Shown: positions 1-7,488 of the stretch, piece by piece
Layout: each line of letters starts with the position of its first letter
How positions within the stretch are numbered: position 1 is the first letter of the stretch
DNA from: JAENVT01 sp040006755
Lineage (GTDB): Bacteria; Actinomycetota; Acidimicrobiia; Acidimicrobiales; Ilumatobacteraceae
Direction: 5' to 3'
Assembly: GCA_040006755.1 (NCBI GenBank)
Contig: JBDTWJ010000046.1
Location: 1 to 22,507 of the forward strand
DNA: 22,507 bases
Program-made: the position numbers and the translations under genes
The notes under the pieces: generated by a model
Databases searched by the model: none
What the model saw: only the letters and a program-made list of their open reading frames with translations
Told to the model about the DNA's origin: nothing

Positions 1-625
1 TCTCGTCGCAGAACGTGCGCAGCTTCTTCATCACCTGCTTGGTCTCGGTGATCCAACCCGCCGGAAGGTCGTCCTTCAAGCCGCCGATGCGGTCGAAGTT
101 GGGGTGGAATCGTCCACCCGTTGCAGCTTCGATGAGGTTGAGCACGTATTCGCGGTCGCGGAACGCGAGGAACACAGGCGTGATCGCTCCGAGCTGCACA
201 CCGAGATCGCCGAGGAACAACCCGACGTTGGCGATGCGGCTGAGCTCGAACAGGATCGTGCGGATCCACTGGGCGCGCGGTGGCGCTTCGACCTGCATCA
301 ACTTCTCGGCCGCAAGGATGAACGGCACCTCGTTGGCGAAGCTGCCCAACCAGTCGATGCGATTGATGAGCGTGGTGACCTGCGGGAACGTGCGGACCTC
401 GGTGAGCTTCTCGTAGCCGCGGTGCATGTAGCCGGCACTCGGCTCCGCCCACACCACCTGCTCGCCGTCGAGGCGAACGATGATTCGCAACGTTCCGTGA
501 GTAGCTGGGTGTTGAGGTCCGATGTTGAGGGTCATGCCCTCGGTCTCGAGCTCGACGTTGAGACGCGCGTCGGCGGCCTGGGCGGCGATGTAGCTGAGCT
601 TCTGACGATCGGCGAGATCGGTCAC
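1..625 (-). CDS. nuoD: NADH-quinone oxidoreductase subunit D (NuoD), 3' part cut by window edge
   Basis: NuoD is the 49-kDa-type subunit of the peripheral arm of complex I and helps form the quinone-binding site next to cluster N2. The visible N-terminal 208 residues carry the family signature GPQHPATHG at about residues 36-44, whose histidine loop lines the quinone site, followed by AGYMHRGYEKL near 64-74 and the helical stretch FELSRIANVGLFLGDLG. The C-terminal half lies beyond the left edge. The start is GTG at 625. No other ATG, GTG or TTG lies in frame over at least the preceding 50 bases. The start lacks a well-spaced Shine-Dalgarno sequence and lies 28 bases after the nuoC stop. A mini-ORF bridges that gap (separate entry). 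It follows nuoA-B-C on the same strand, and nuoE may follow further left, which cannot be seen. Confidence 0.95.
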   Translation of the reverse strand, partial: MTDLADRQKLSYIAAQAADARLNVELETEGMTLNIGPQHPATHGTLRIIVRLDGEQVVWAEPSAGYMHRGYEKLTEVRTFPQVTTLINRIDWLGSFANEVPFILAAEKLMQVEAPPRAQWIRTILFELSRIANVGLFLGDLGVQLGAITPVFLAFRDREYVLNLIEAATGGRFHPNFDRIGGLKDDLPAGWITETKQVMKKLRTFCDE

Positions 626-657
626 GTCTCCGCCGCCAGTTCCATGGTCGGGCTCAT
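622..657 (-). other. 11-codon mini-ORF bridging nuoC and nuoD
   Basis: The frame starts with ATG at 657 and ends with TGA at 622, and would encode MSPTMELAAET. Its ATG overlaps the nuoC stop in the 4-base string ATGA (657-654). Its TGA overlaps the nuoD GTG start in GTGA (625-622). This keeps the stop/start overlap style of the rest of the nuo cluster across a junction that would otherwise have a 28-base gap. A role as a translational relay is inference. The peptide itself resembles nothing I recognise. Confidence 0.4.
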
Positions 658-1349
658 GCGTCGCCCTCTGTCGGTACTTCAGGTGTTTCGGGTTCCTCGT
701 CGTCGCCGGGCAACTGCTCGACGTCGACGATGCCGGGCCATGGCTTGACGATGCGCGCGAGCAGCGGGAAGTCCTTGCGCAGGGGATGGCCTTCGAACTC
801 CATCGGGAGGTAGATGTTGCGGAGGTCGTTGTGCCCGGCGAAACCGATGCCGAACATCTCGTGGGCCTCGCGCTCGTGCCAGTTGGCGCCGGCGTACACG
901 CTGATCCAGCTGTCGACCACCAGATCATCGTCAGGTATGTCGGCCTTGATGGTGACGCCGAAGTGTTCCGTGAGGTTGGTCACCCTGGCGAAGATCTGCA
1001 TGCGGCTCTCGCCGCCGGCGTACCCCTGTCGAATGGTGTCGTCGCGCTCAGGCGCGGGCTGGGTGGGGTCGTCCTCGCCGCGACCGAAGGGACTCGGCAT
1101 CCAATCGATGGCGGACAAGAAGCAGAAGTAGTCGCAACCGATGACATCCCGGAGCGCAATTCCGGCTGCCCGCCACGAGTCGGTCGACACGCGTACCCAC
1201 ACGTCGTCGCCCGGTTTCACGAGGCTGTCGACGAGGCCCTCGCCCAGCACGTCGCGCAGACGCTGAACGATGCCTTCGCGCAACCCGTCGCCCGGCAACG
1301 CCGGAGTTTCAGTTTCGGTGGCACCCGTGTCACTCAATGCGACCACCAC
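654..1349 (-). CDS. nuoC: NADH-quinone oxidoreductase subunit C (NuoC)
   Basis: NuoC is the 30-kDa-type subunit that sits beside NuoD in the quinone-reducing module of complex I. The 231-residue product contains the family core: a CDYFCFLSAIDW strand near residues 72-83, then SVYAGANWHEREAHEMFGI and GHPLRKDFPL, the last two being the hallmark of the 30-kDa family. The C-terminal tail after PWPGIVDVEQLPG is acidic and probably disordered. The start given is GTG at 1349, overlapping nuoB by 20 bases. An in-frame GTG at 1346 and a TTG at 1337 are alternatives that would shorten the overlap. A separate NuoC is expected in actinobacteria, in contrast to the NuoCD fusion of enterobacteria. Confidence 0.95.
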   Translation of the reverse strand: MVVALSDTGATETETPALPGDGLREGIVQRLRDVLGEGLVDSLVKPGDDVWVRVSTDSWRAAGIALRDVIGCDYFCFLSAIDWMPSPFGRGEDDPTQPAPERDDTIRQGYAGGESRMQIFARVTNLTEHFGVTIKADIPDDDLVVDSWISVYAGANWHEREAHEMFGIGFAGHNDLRNIYLPMEFEGHPLRKDFPLLARIVKPWPGIVDVEQLPGDDEEPETPEVPTEGDA

Positions 1350-1884
1350 CGACCACGATCGGCTCGCGCATCGACACGTCTTTGATCATCGGCTTGGTGC
1401 CTTCGCCACGCCAGCGGGCACCCATGTCTTCGTTCTTGATTCGCTGCTGCAGCAGCACGATGCCTTCGAGTAACGCCTCTGGCCTCGGCGGACAGCCAGG
1501 CACGTACACGTCGACAGGAATGATCTGGTCGACGCCCTTGGTGACCGAATAGCTGTCCCAGTAGGGGCCACCACAGTTGGCGCAGGAACCCATCGAGATG
1601 ACGTACTTCGGTTCGGGCATCTGCTCGTACAGCCGCTTCACGGCCGGAGCCATCTTGTCGGTGACGGTTCCCGACACCACTACGAGATCGGCCTGACGCG
1701 GGCTGGCAGGCAGCGGAATGACCCCGAGTCGCATGACGTCGTAGCGCGGCGAGCCGAATGCCGCACCCATCTCGATCGCACAGCACGCCAAGCCCCATTG
1801 GTACACCCACAGGCTGTAGGAACGCCCGAGGTTGAACAGCGACGTGAGAGGTTTGGGCATGCGCCCCTTGTCTACGAATCCCAT
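1330..1884 (-). CDS. nuoB: NADH-quinone oxidoreductase subunit B (NuoB)
   Basis: NuoB is the 20-kDa/PSST-type subunit that holds the terminal iron-sulfur cluster N2 and passes electrons to quinone. The 184-residue product has the four expected N2 ligands: the adjacent pair C34-C35 in GLACCAIEMG, C101 in MGSCANCGG, and C131 in VPGCPPRPEALL. The start is ATG at 1884, four bases after the nuoA stop. The frame is open further upstream, but that part overlaps nuoA and is not NuoB-like. The length matches the actinobacterial form. It lies between nuoA and nuoC in the usual order. Confidence 0.97.
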   Translation of the reverse strand: MGFVDKGRMPKPLTSLFNLGRSYSLWVYQWGLACCAIEMGAAFGSPRYDVMRLGVIPLPASPRQADLVVVSGTVTDKMAPAVKRLYEQMPEPKYVISMGSCANCGGPYWDSYSVTKGVDQIIPVDVYVPGCPPRPEALLEGIVLLQQRIKNEDMGARWRGEGTKPMIKDVSMREPIVVGGGRIE

Positions 1885-1888
1885 GCGG

Positions 1889-2254
1889 TCACACCCAACG
1901 CAGGACACCCTTGCGCCACGCGTAGACGAGGCCGAGGAGCAGGACGAAGACGAAAACTCCCATCTCCACCAGACCGAAACCGGCATATCGCTCGAGCTGC
2001 GTGGCCCATGGGAAGATGAACACCGCCTCCACGTCGAAAACCACGAAGAGCAGGGCAAAGATGTAGTAGCGGATCTGGCTCTGCGACCAGCCGTCGCCCA
2101 CGGGATCGACACCGCTCTCGTAGGTGGTGAGCTTTTCGACCGATGGCTTGTTAGGCCGTACCAGAGCCGAAATGCCCAACAACAATCCGGCCAGCAGCAG
2201 GGCGATAGCCCCGAACCAGACGACCGTGAGGTAGTCGCGCAAGAAGTCCGACAT
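1889..2254 (-). CDS. nuoA: NADH-quinone oxidoreductase subunit A (NuoA)
   Basis: NuoA is a small membrane subunit of complex I at the junction of the membrane and peripheral arms. The 121-residue product has three predicted transmembrane helices, at about residues 9-31, 61-83 and 90-112. The conserved loop between the first two includes KLTTYESGVDPVGDGW, and the start of the second helix has the family signature FALLFVVFDVEAVFIFPW. The start is ATG at 2254. No Shine-Dalgarno sequence is visible, and a TAGCGT hexamer lies eight bases upstream. It is the first gene of the left nuo block, separated from nuoN by about 10.8 kb, so it very likely needs its own promoter. Confidence 0.96.
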   Translation of the reverse strand: MSDFLRDYLTVVWFGAIALLLAGLLLGISALVRPNKPSVEKLTTYESGVDPVGDGWSQSQIRYYIFALLFVVFDVEAVFIFPWATQLERYAGFGLVEMGVFVFVLLLGLVYAWRKGVLRWV

Positions 2255-2262
2255 CGCGATCG

Positions 2263-2268
2263 ACGCTA
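2263..2268 (-). promoter_or_regulatory. nuoA: Candidate -10 hexamer for nuoA-B-C-D
   Basis: On the minus strand TAGCGT (TAnnnT type) ends eight bases before the nuoA ATG, which would place transcription start at or beside the start codon. A weak TTGTGA-like -35 lies about 19 bases further upstream (2288-2293). The call is supported by the lack of a Shine-Dalgarno sequence and by nuoA being separated from the rest of the operon. It is motif matching only. Confidence 0.3.
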
Positions 2269-2683
2269 CTACGCGGCGTGAATAGCCTCACAAACCCTCC
2301 TCTGCATGCGCCCAGTACCGCGCGGCCCACCATCTGGAACCGTGTCTCTGTCATCTCGTCGAGGATCACGACAGCGACGTGGTTGCGGTCCGCTGCGGCG
2401 TCGATAGGTTCAGCGAGGACTTCCCCGTGGTCTTGCCCACGCCCCGCACGTTGTCATGCCCACTTTTCATCCACTGCTGGCGGCCTGGCGTCGCACTCAC
2501 CAGGGCGTGGTCCCGGGAGCAGCTCCGCTCTCTCGATATCACGCTCGGCCAGATGCGGCACGTCGGCGGTGACGAGCCCAAGTTTGTGTCCGCCGGGCCC
2601 GAGTCGACCGCCATCACACATTCGGACGTCACGCGGTGTGGTGACGACGTGCTACACCATTGGTGGTGAACGGGAGGGCAGGC
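2269..2683. other. 415-base gap without a confident gene, between divergent genes
   Basis: The region separates nuoA (minus) from a phosphotransferase gene (plus) and probably holds both promoters. No frame resembles a known protein. On the minus strand one frame reads from an ATG near 2622, is broken by one in-frame TGA near 2457, and continues through residues such as NHVAVVILDEMTETRFQMVG to about 2280. That could be decayed coding sequence or chance. A P-loop-like string in another minus frame, at about 2420-2443, has no matching domain around it. Confidence 0.4.
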
Positions 2684-3577
2684 GTGGAACGGCTCGTGCG
2701 CGAGAGCAGCCTGTTCCCTGACGAGGCCATCGAGATCCGGCCGTTGAGCGGTGGCATCACCAACACGAACTTCGTCGTCTCGACGACCGACGGTGACTAC
2801 GTGGTGCGCATACCCGGAGAACGAACATCCCTTCTCGGCATCGATCGGGCGTACGAGGCCGAGGCCGCGCAACGCGCTGCGGAACTCGGTATCGGTCCCG
2901 CCGTGCTGGGTCTCTTGGAGTCCGTCGGCACGTTGGTAACCGAGCTCGTCGATGGTCACCATCTCGAACCGACGCCATTCGTCGAGCGCCTCGATGACGT
3001 GGTCGACTTGGTCCATCGATTCCACGACAGCGGTCCACTCAGCGGCACGTTTCCCATCCATCGCATCGTCGAGTGGCACGCGCGCGATGCGTCGGCGCAT
3101 GGAGTAATGGCTCCACCTGCATACGAACGCCTGCACCAACAGAGCCGGCGCATCGAGAACGCCTTCGCCAAGTCGCCGATGCCTGTTGTGCCCTGCCACA
3201 ACGATCTGCTTCCGGCCAACGTGCTCTTCGCTACCGACCGGGTGTGGCTGCTCGATTTCGAATACGCCGGGATGAACGATGTCTTCTTCGATCTTGCCAA
3301 CCTCAGCGTCAACGGCGAATTGAGTCACGAGGCCGAGGAGCGCCTGCTCACGCTGTATTTCGGGCAGGTCACCAAGGCCTCGTGGGCGCGGTTCCAACTG
3401 ATGAAGATGATGAGCGAGTTCCGTGAAGGAATGTGGGCGGTCGTCCAGCAGGCCATCAGCTCGCTCGACACCGATTTCGTGACCTATGCCAATGACAGGC
3501 TCGGCAATTGCGAGCGACTCGCGAACCGCCCCGAGTTCGAGAGCTGGCTCGTCGACGCCGCGCACTCTGTGAATTGA
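2684..3577 (+). CDS. Choline/ethanolamine-kinase-like phosphotransferase (APH fold)
   Basis: The product, 297 residues from this start, belongs to the aminoglycoside phosphotransferase/choline kinase fold, which transfers the ATP gamma-phosphate to a small hydroxyl substrate. The N-terminal lobe has LSGGITNTNF near residues 21-30, typical of LicA-like choline kinases. The catalytic loop is CHNDLLPANVL, with D174 as catalytic base and N179 as a metal ligand. The second metal motif, DFEYAG, begins at D191. No signal peptide is seen, so it is probably cytoplasmic. The frame opens at TTG 2660, but GTG 2684 has GGGAGGG five bases upstream and is preferred. It converges on a permease gene, with a strong terminator between them. 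Choline or ethanolamine is the likeliest substrate from the family. Another amino alcohol or thiamine is possible. Confidence 0.8.
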   Translation: MERLVRESSLFPDEAIEIRPLSGGITNTNFVVSTTDGDYVVRIPGERTSLLGIDRAYEAEAAQRAAELGIGPAVLGLLESVGTLVTELVDGHHLEPTPFVERLDDVVDLVHRFHDSGPLSGTFPIHRIVEWHARDASAHGVMAPPAYERLHQQSRRIENAFAKSPMPVVPCHNDLLPANVLFATDRVWLLDFEYAGMNDVFFDLANLSVNGELSHEAEERLLTLYFGQVTKASWARFQLMKMMSEFREGMWAVVQQAISSLDTDFVTYANDRLGNCERLANRPEFESWLVDAAHSVN

Positions 3578-3594
3578 ACGACCCCAAACAACGA

Positions 3595-3632
3595 GACGTG
3601 GGGTCGCCTCCCCCCAGAGGCAACCCCACGTC
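3595..3632. terminator. Bidirectional intrinsic terminator hairpin
   Basis: A perfect 10-base-pair stem pairs GACGTGGGGT (3595-3604) with ACCCCACGTC (3623-3632). A nested 5-pair stem, GCCTC (3606-3610) with GAGGC (3617-3621), closes a 6-base loop. It lies between the convergent phosphotransferase and permease stops. On the minus strand the stem is followed by the moderately T-rich CTCGTTGTTT, so it should work best for the permease transcript. Confidence 0.75.
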
Positions 3633-3650
3633 CCTGTCTGCCCCGACTTT

Positions 3651-5297
3651 TCAGCTGAGTGCGTCGAGTTCCCGTTCGATGGCCATCAACTCTTCCTTGG
3701 TGCCTTGCACCTTCGGTCCGTTGAACCACTTCTTGCCGCTCAGCTGCCAGTAGAGCAAGATGGCGAGGGCTGCCAACAGGATCAGTGGCCCGGTGAAGTT
3801 GAAGTTGTTCTGTCTGAAGAAGACGTTGCCAGCTCCATCGTCGGCGATGAGGTTCTCGTTACCCCATATCGGCCAGAACGGCCAGAACAATGGTGCGAAG
3901 AACAAGATCGTGATGAACCCGATCCAGACGATCGACACCCAGCCGACGAGCTTGTGGTGCCCCTTCAAGTTCCACGGTCCTGTCTGGAAGTCTGGGTTGG
4001 TCAATCGGAGATAGATCGGAATGGCGTAGGCGATATAGAGGCCGATGACGCAGATTCCGGTCATCGCGAAGAATGCGGTCGAATAGCGGCCGGCGCCGTG
4101 GCCGGCCACGTACAACGAGGCGGCGCCGACGATGGCTGAGAGGACCACGCCGAGCCACACCGAGTTCGTTGGAGTACGCGTCTTCGGATTGATCTTGTGC
4201 CAATGCTTCGAGCCCGGGAGTGCGCCGTCGCGACTGAAGGCATAGATCATGCGACTGTTCGCCGTGACCGACGCGAGTCCGCAGAAGAACTGGCCGACGA
4301 TGGCGATGAGGATCAAGAACTTGGCGGTACCGGTTCCGACGGCGCTGGAGATCAACCTCGGCGCGGCGTTGACGAGGAACGGATCATTCGAGTTACCGAA
4401 GATGATCCCCGCATACGCATCGGTGTCGCCCTTCTTGGGCAGCGCGGCGATCATCGACAAGTTCAACACGATCGCGGCGACAGCCGAGATGTAGATCGAT
4501 CGCACGATCGCCTTCGGTGCCTCTGTACGAGCACCCACGGTTTCTTCACTGACGTGCGCAGACGCGTCGAACCCAGTGATGGTGTATTGGGCCAGCAACA
4601 AGCCAAGCGCGAACATGTAGGCCGTGACAAAGACGCCACCCGTCCAGCCGGTCAAACCGGGCGGCGCAGCGTCGAACGCTCCGGCGATCCCACGCTTGTT
4701 GCTCGGGGCGATGAACAGAATCGCGGCGATGATCACGACACCGACGACGTGCCACCACACGCTGATGTCGCCCATGATCTTGACGATGTTGATCCCGAAC
4801 GTGTTGAGCAGGCCATGGACCACCAGCACGATCAAGAAGATGATGTAGATCGATCCGACCGTGAGCTTGAAGCCATCGTCGAACAACCTGATGAAGTAGG
4901 CAATGAAGATGGACAAGGCGTAGTCGACCGAGGCGATAACACCGATCTGGCCGAGGAGGTTGAAGTACCCGGTGAACCACGACCAGCGCCCTGCGTTCCT
5001 CCTGGCCAGCTTGGCCGACCAGTAGTACAGGCCGCCCGCTGTCGGATAGGCCGAGCAGATCTCGGCCATCGCCATGCCCACAAGCAACGCGAAGAACCCC
5101 ACCACCACCCAGCCGAGCAAGATGACCCGAGGACCACTGGTCACCATGCCGAGCCAGAAGCTCGTCATGCCTCCCGCGAGGATCGAGATGATGGAAAAGC
5201 TGATCGCAAAGTTGCTGAATGTGCTCATCCCGCGGCGCAGCTCTTGGGCGTAGCCCATTTCGTGCAGGTGGTCGCGATCTGCATCGACCGTACTCAT
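3651..5297 (-). CDS. APC-superfamily amino acid/amine permease
   Basis: The 548-residue product is a 12-helix secondary transporter of the amino acid-polyamine-organocation superfamily, closest in style to the amino acid/choline (GABA permease-like) branch. Visible signatures are the first-helix region FAISFSIISILAGG near residue 30, AEICSAYPTAGGLYYWSAKL in the helix 2-3 region, and ITGFDASAHVSEET mid-protein. The last helix ends near QLSGKKWFNGP, and a charged cytoplasmic tail of about 25 residues follows. The start is ATG 5297, preceded by GGGGGT. An upstream in-frame extension to 5378 lacks family sequence. It is divergent from the DUF885 gene, with an operator-like palindrome between them. 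With nearby PuuD-like hydrolases and an aldehyde dehydrogenase, uptake of an amine or amino acid is inferred. The exact substrate cannot be read. Confidence 0.88.
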   Translation of the reverse strand: MSTVDADRDHLHEMGYAQELRRGMSTFSNFAISFSIISILAGGMTSFWLGMVTSGPRVILLGWVVVGFFALLVGMAMAEICSAYPTAGGLYYWSAKLARRNAGRWSWFTGYFNLLGQIGVIASVDYALSIFIAYFIRLFDDGFKLTVGSIYIIFLIVLVVHGLLNTFGINIVKIMGDISVWWHVVGVVIIAAILFIAPSNKRGIAGAFDAAPPGLTGWTGGVFVTAYMFALGLLLAQYTITGFDASAHVSEETVGARTEAPKAIVRSIYISAVAAIVLNLSMIAALPKKGDTDAYAGIIFGNSNDPFLVNAAPRLISSAVGTGTAKFLILIAIVGQFFCGLASVTANSRMIYAFSRDGALPGSKHWHKINPKTRTPTNSVWLGVVLSAIVGAASLYVAGHGAGRYSTAFFAMTGICVIGLYIAYAIPIYLRLTNPDFQTGPWNLKGHHKLVGWVSIVWIGFITILFFAPLFWPFWPIWGNENLIADDGAGNVFFRQNNFNFTGPLILLAALAILLYWQLSGKKWFNGPKVQGTKEELMAIERELDALS

Positions 5298-5343
5298 ACA
5301 GAACCCCCAGTTCTGACCCGGTGCGGCCCCCGCCGCACTTCGA

Positions 5344-5360
5344 GCTAGGCGATGTCTAGC
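5344..5360. promoter_or_regulatory. Operator-like palindrome in the divergent permease/DUF885 intergenic region
   Basis: The 17 bases GCTAGGC-GAT-GTCTAGC form an inverted repeat with 6 of 7 arm positions matching around a 3-base centre. It lies 47 bases upstream of the permease start and about 100 bases upstream of the DUF885 start, where a GntR- or TetR-type regulator could act. CTAG is scarce in this GC-rich DNA, so two copies within 12 bases stand out. No regulator gene is in the window. Confidence 0.4.
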
Positions 5361-5460
5361 ACGTGCAGAAAGCTGCATTGCGCACGCTCGTCGCGGTCGC
5401 GGCCCACGCGTTGCCGTATCACTGTCGAGCCTGCGAGAATCTCCGGAGCAAGGGGTGCTG

Positions 5461-7170
5461 ATGCTGGATGGTGGGGCGAGCGCGACGGATGGGCATTCGG
5501 CGGCGGACGCGCGCGACCCAACCGGGATCTTCGCGTTGTCCGACCGCTACATCGCCGACAACGCAGCGCTCGATCCGATGCTGGCATCGTTCTGGGGAAT
5601 CCCCGGTTTCGACGACCAGATCACGGACTATTCCCCAGATGGTTGGGCGGCGCGGCTCGAGCTTCATCGCACGGCGATCTGCGAGCTCTCCGAAATCGCG
5701 CCACAGAGCCGCAGCGATCGAATCGCGGTGGAAGTCATGCGCGAGCGAATCCAAGCCGAGGTGGATCTCATCGAATCGGGGGAATACCACCGGTGGCTCA
5801 GCGTGATGAACAGCCACCACGGCTATGTCCGCGAAATATTCGACTTCATGCCGCAAGAGACCGAGGAGGATTGGAACAACGTTCGGGCGAGGCTGCACGC
5901 GGTTCCGGCCGCTCTCGAAAGCATTCGCGTCAGCTTCCTGCACGCTGCGGAAAAGGGACAGTTCGCCGCGCGACGTCAAACGGTGGCCTGCAGCGCCCAG
6001 TGCGATGTGTGGGGCATGCCCGATGGATTCTTCGCGGAGCTGGCCAGTGAGTGCGAGTCGCTGGATCTCGGCGCAGAGGCCGCTGATGCCGCCAGTGCCT
6101 TTCGCGAATTCGGCCAATGGCTTCGCCACGACTACGGCGCCATGGCCACCGACCACGACCCGGTTGGTCGCGAGCGGTACCAATTGTTCGTCCGCTACCA
6201 CAACGGAACCGATCTCGACCTCGACGAGACATACCAGTGGGGCTGGGAGGAGCTCAACCACATTGAATCGCGCATGTCGGAGCTGGTCGAACGAATACTT
6301 CCAGGCGCCTCTCGCGACGAATGCATCGATCGCCTCAAGGTCGATCCTCGTTACATGATCGAGGGTGGTTCGAATTTCATTGCCTGGAGTCAGGACGTGA
6401 TCGATCGAACGATCGCCGACGTCGAGGGCGAGTACTTCGACATCGCCGAGCCCCTGCGACGTTGCCAGGCGATGCCGGCACCGGCAGGCGGACCTGATGC
6501 GACGTACTACACACCGCCGAGCGAGGACTTCGCCAGACCGGGTCAGGTCTGGCACTACGTGACAGGCAAGACGCACTTTCCCTTGTGGGAGGCGTTGTCG
6601 ACCGAGTATCACGAGAGCGTCCCCGGCCATCATCTGCAGCTCGCCCAGATGATGTATCAAGCCCAGTCGTTGACGCGATTCCAGCGCCTCGGAGTCGCCA
6701 TCTCCGGACACGGCGAGGGCTGGGCGCTCTACGCGGAACGGTTGATGCACGAACTCGGCTACCTCGACGATCCCGTCTACGAGCTTGGTTGGCTCGCCGG
6801 CCAGGCCTTGCGAGCGGCGCGCGTGATCGTCGACATCGGGCTGCATTGCGAGATGCGGATCCCCGACACCGAGCGGTTCCATCCGGGCGAAAACTGGAGG
6901 TCGGAACTCGGATTGCCGTTCCTCCTCGAACGCACCGGCTACTCGACCGAGTACCTGTCGTCGGAGGTCGATCGCTACTTGGGAATGCCCGGGCAAGCCA
7001 TTGCGTACAAGGTAGGCGAGAAGGTCTGGCTCGAGGGTCGCGACCGGGCACGCGCCCGACTGGGAGCGAAGTTCGATCTGAAGACGTTCCACCGAGTCGT
7101 GCTCGATATGGGGGCGATGGGGCTCGATCAGTTGAGCGCCGAGCTCGAGGCCATCGATCTGTCGGACTGA
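5461..7170 (+). CDS. DUF885-family metallohydrolase (putative peptidase)
   Basis: The 569-residue product matches the DUF885 family of predicted zinc-dependent carboxypeptidase-like hydrolases. The key metal motif is HESVPGHHLQ at about residues 384-393 (HExxxGHH type), where most relatives have glycine in place of serine. A downstream glutamate in GHGEGWALYAE, near residue 419, probably completes the site. The C-terminal part has PGQAIAYKVGEKVWLEGR, another family hallmark. No signal peptide is evident, which suggests a cytoplasmic enzyme. The chosen ATG 5461 has AAGGGG six bases upstream. A GTG at 5455 is an alternative. Its last codons and stop lie inside one copy of a 20-base direct repeat. 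The substrate is unknown. A role in cleaving peptides or amidated amino compounds would fit the neighbours but is inference. Confidence 0.88.
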   Translation: MLDGGASATDGHSAADARDPTGIFALSDRYIADNAALDPMLASFWGIPGFDDQITDYSPDGWAARLELHRTAICELSEIAPQSRSDRIAVEVMRERIQAEVDLIESGEYHRWLSVMNSHHGYVREIFDFMPQETEEDWNNVRARLHAVPAALESIRVSFLHAAEKGQFAARRQTVACSAQCDVWGMPDGFFAELASECESLDLGAEAADAASAFREFGQWLRHDYGAMATDHDPVGRERYQLFVRYHNGTDLDLDETYQWGWEELNHIESRMSELVERILPGASRDECIDRLKVDPRYMIEGGSNFIAWSQDVIDRTIADVEGEYFDIAEPLRRCQAMPAPAGGPDATYYTPPSEDFARPGQVWHYVTGKTHFPLWEALSTEYHESVPGHHLQLAQMMYQAQSLTRFQRLGVAISGHGEGWALYAERLMHELGYLDDPVYELGWLAGQALRAARVIVDIGLHCEMRIPDTERFHPGENWRSELGLPFLLERTGYSTEYLSSEVDRYLGMPGQAIAYKVGEKVWLEGRDRARARLGAKFDLKTFHRVVLDMGAMGLDQLSAELEAIDLSD

Positions 7171-7180
7171 CCTCGCTACG
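7161..7180 (+). repeat. 20-base direct repeat, copy 1
   Basis: This copy reads GTCGGACTGACCTCGCTACG and covers the last codons and stop of the DUF885 gene. It matches 7489-7508 at 19 of 20 positions (C versus T at position 16). The two copies flank the whole convergent intergenic segment. Confidence 0.8.
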
Positions 7181-7193
7181 CGTACAACCCCAC

Positions 7194-7255
7194 CGATCTG
7201 GGTGCCAAGCCTGCGCTCCGATCAAAGACGATGTCGGACATTGGCGCCCAGATCG
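7194..7255 (+). terminator. Long hairpin downstream of DUF885, candidate terminator
   Basis: Arms CGATCTGGGTGCCAA (7194-7208) and TTGGCGCCCAGATCG (7241-7255) pair over 15 positions with one G-U, around a 32-base loop. The loop has a smaller inner TCCGA/TCGGA stem. The odd position is a wobble pair only in plus-strand RNA, which points to a plus transcript. It starts 24 bases after the DUF885 stop and is followed by TTTCG. The weak T tract and large loop leave room for another role. Confidence 0.5.
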
Positions 7256-7420
7256 TTTCGCAACGCCGTCTGCCCGGTGCGGGTCAGCGCGGATCGCCTA
7301 ATAGACGGGTGATAGATCGGTGCTGCGGGCTGGCGCCGGACGCCTCCCAGTCGAGCTGGGCAGCCCCAACCGCTACGTCGGGTTGTCGGCCTCGGCGGTT
7401 CGGCTCGGGTGACGTCCAAC

Positions 7421-7440
7421 GGAGTGTCTCCGGACACCCC
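7421..7440 (-). terminator. Short hairpin downstream of the amidotransferase gene
   Basis: In minus-strand RNA an 8-pair stem (7440-7433 with 7428-7421) closes a CGGA tetraloop. One pair is G-U only on this strand; on the plus strand it is an A-C mismatch. It lies about 64 bases after the amidotransferase stop. No T-run follows, so a terminator role is uncertain. Confidence 0.35.
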
Positions 7441-7488
7441 ATGGGAGTCACCAAGCACTCCATGGGCAGCAATGACTGGATCTCATCG

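Noticed and set aside
2420..2443. P-loop-like string GVGKTTGKSS in a minus-strand frame
   Set aside because: It lacks the preceding strand and the following Walker B, and the frame around it resembles no ATPase. A short GC-rich match can arise by chance.
4197..5348. Plus-strand open frame (383 codons) opposite the permease gene
   Set aside because: It is antisense to a clear 12-helix transporter, with a charged, low-complexity composition and no recognisable domain.
5419..7092. Long minus-strand open frame (557 codons) opposite the DUF885 gene
   Set aside because: It mirrors the codon phase of a well-supported metallohydrolase gene and shows only the D/E/R/V-rich composition typical of antisense frames in high-GC DNA.
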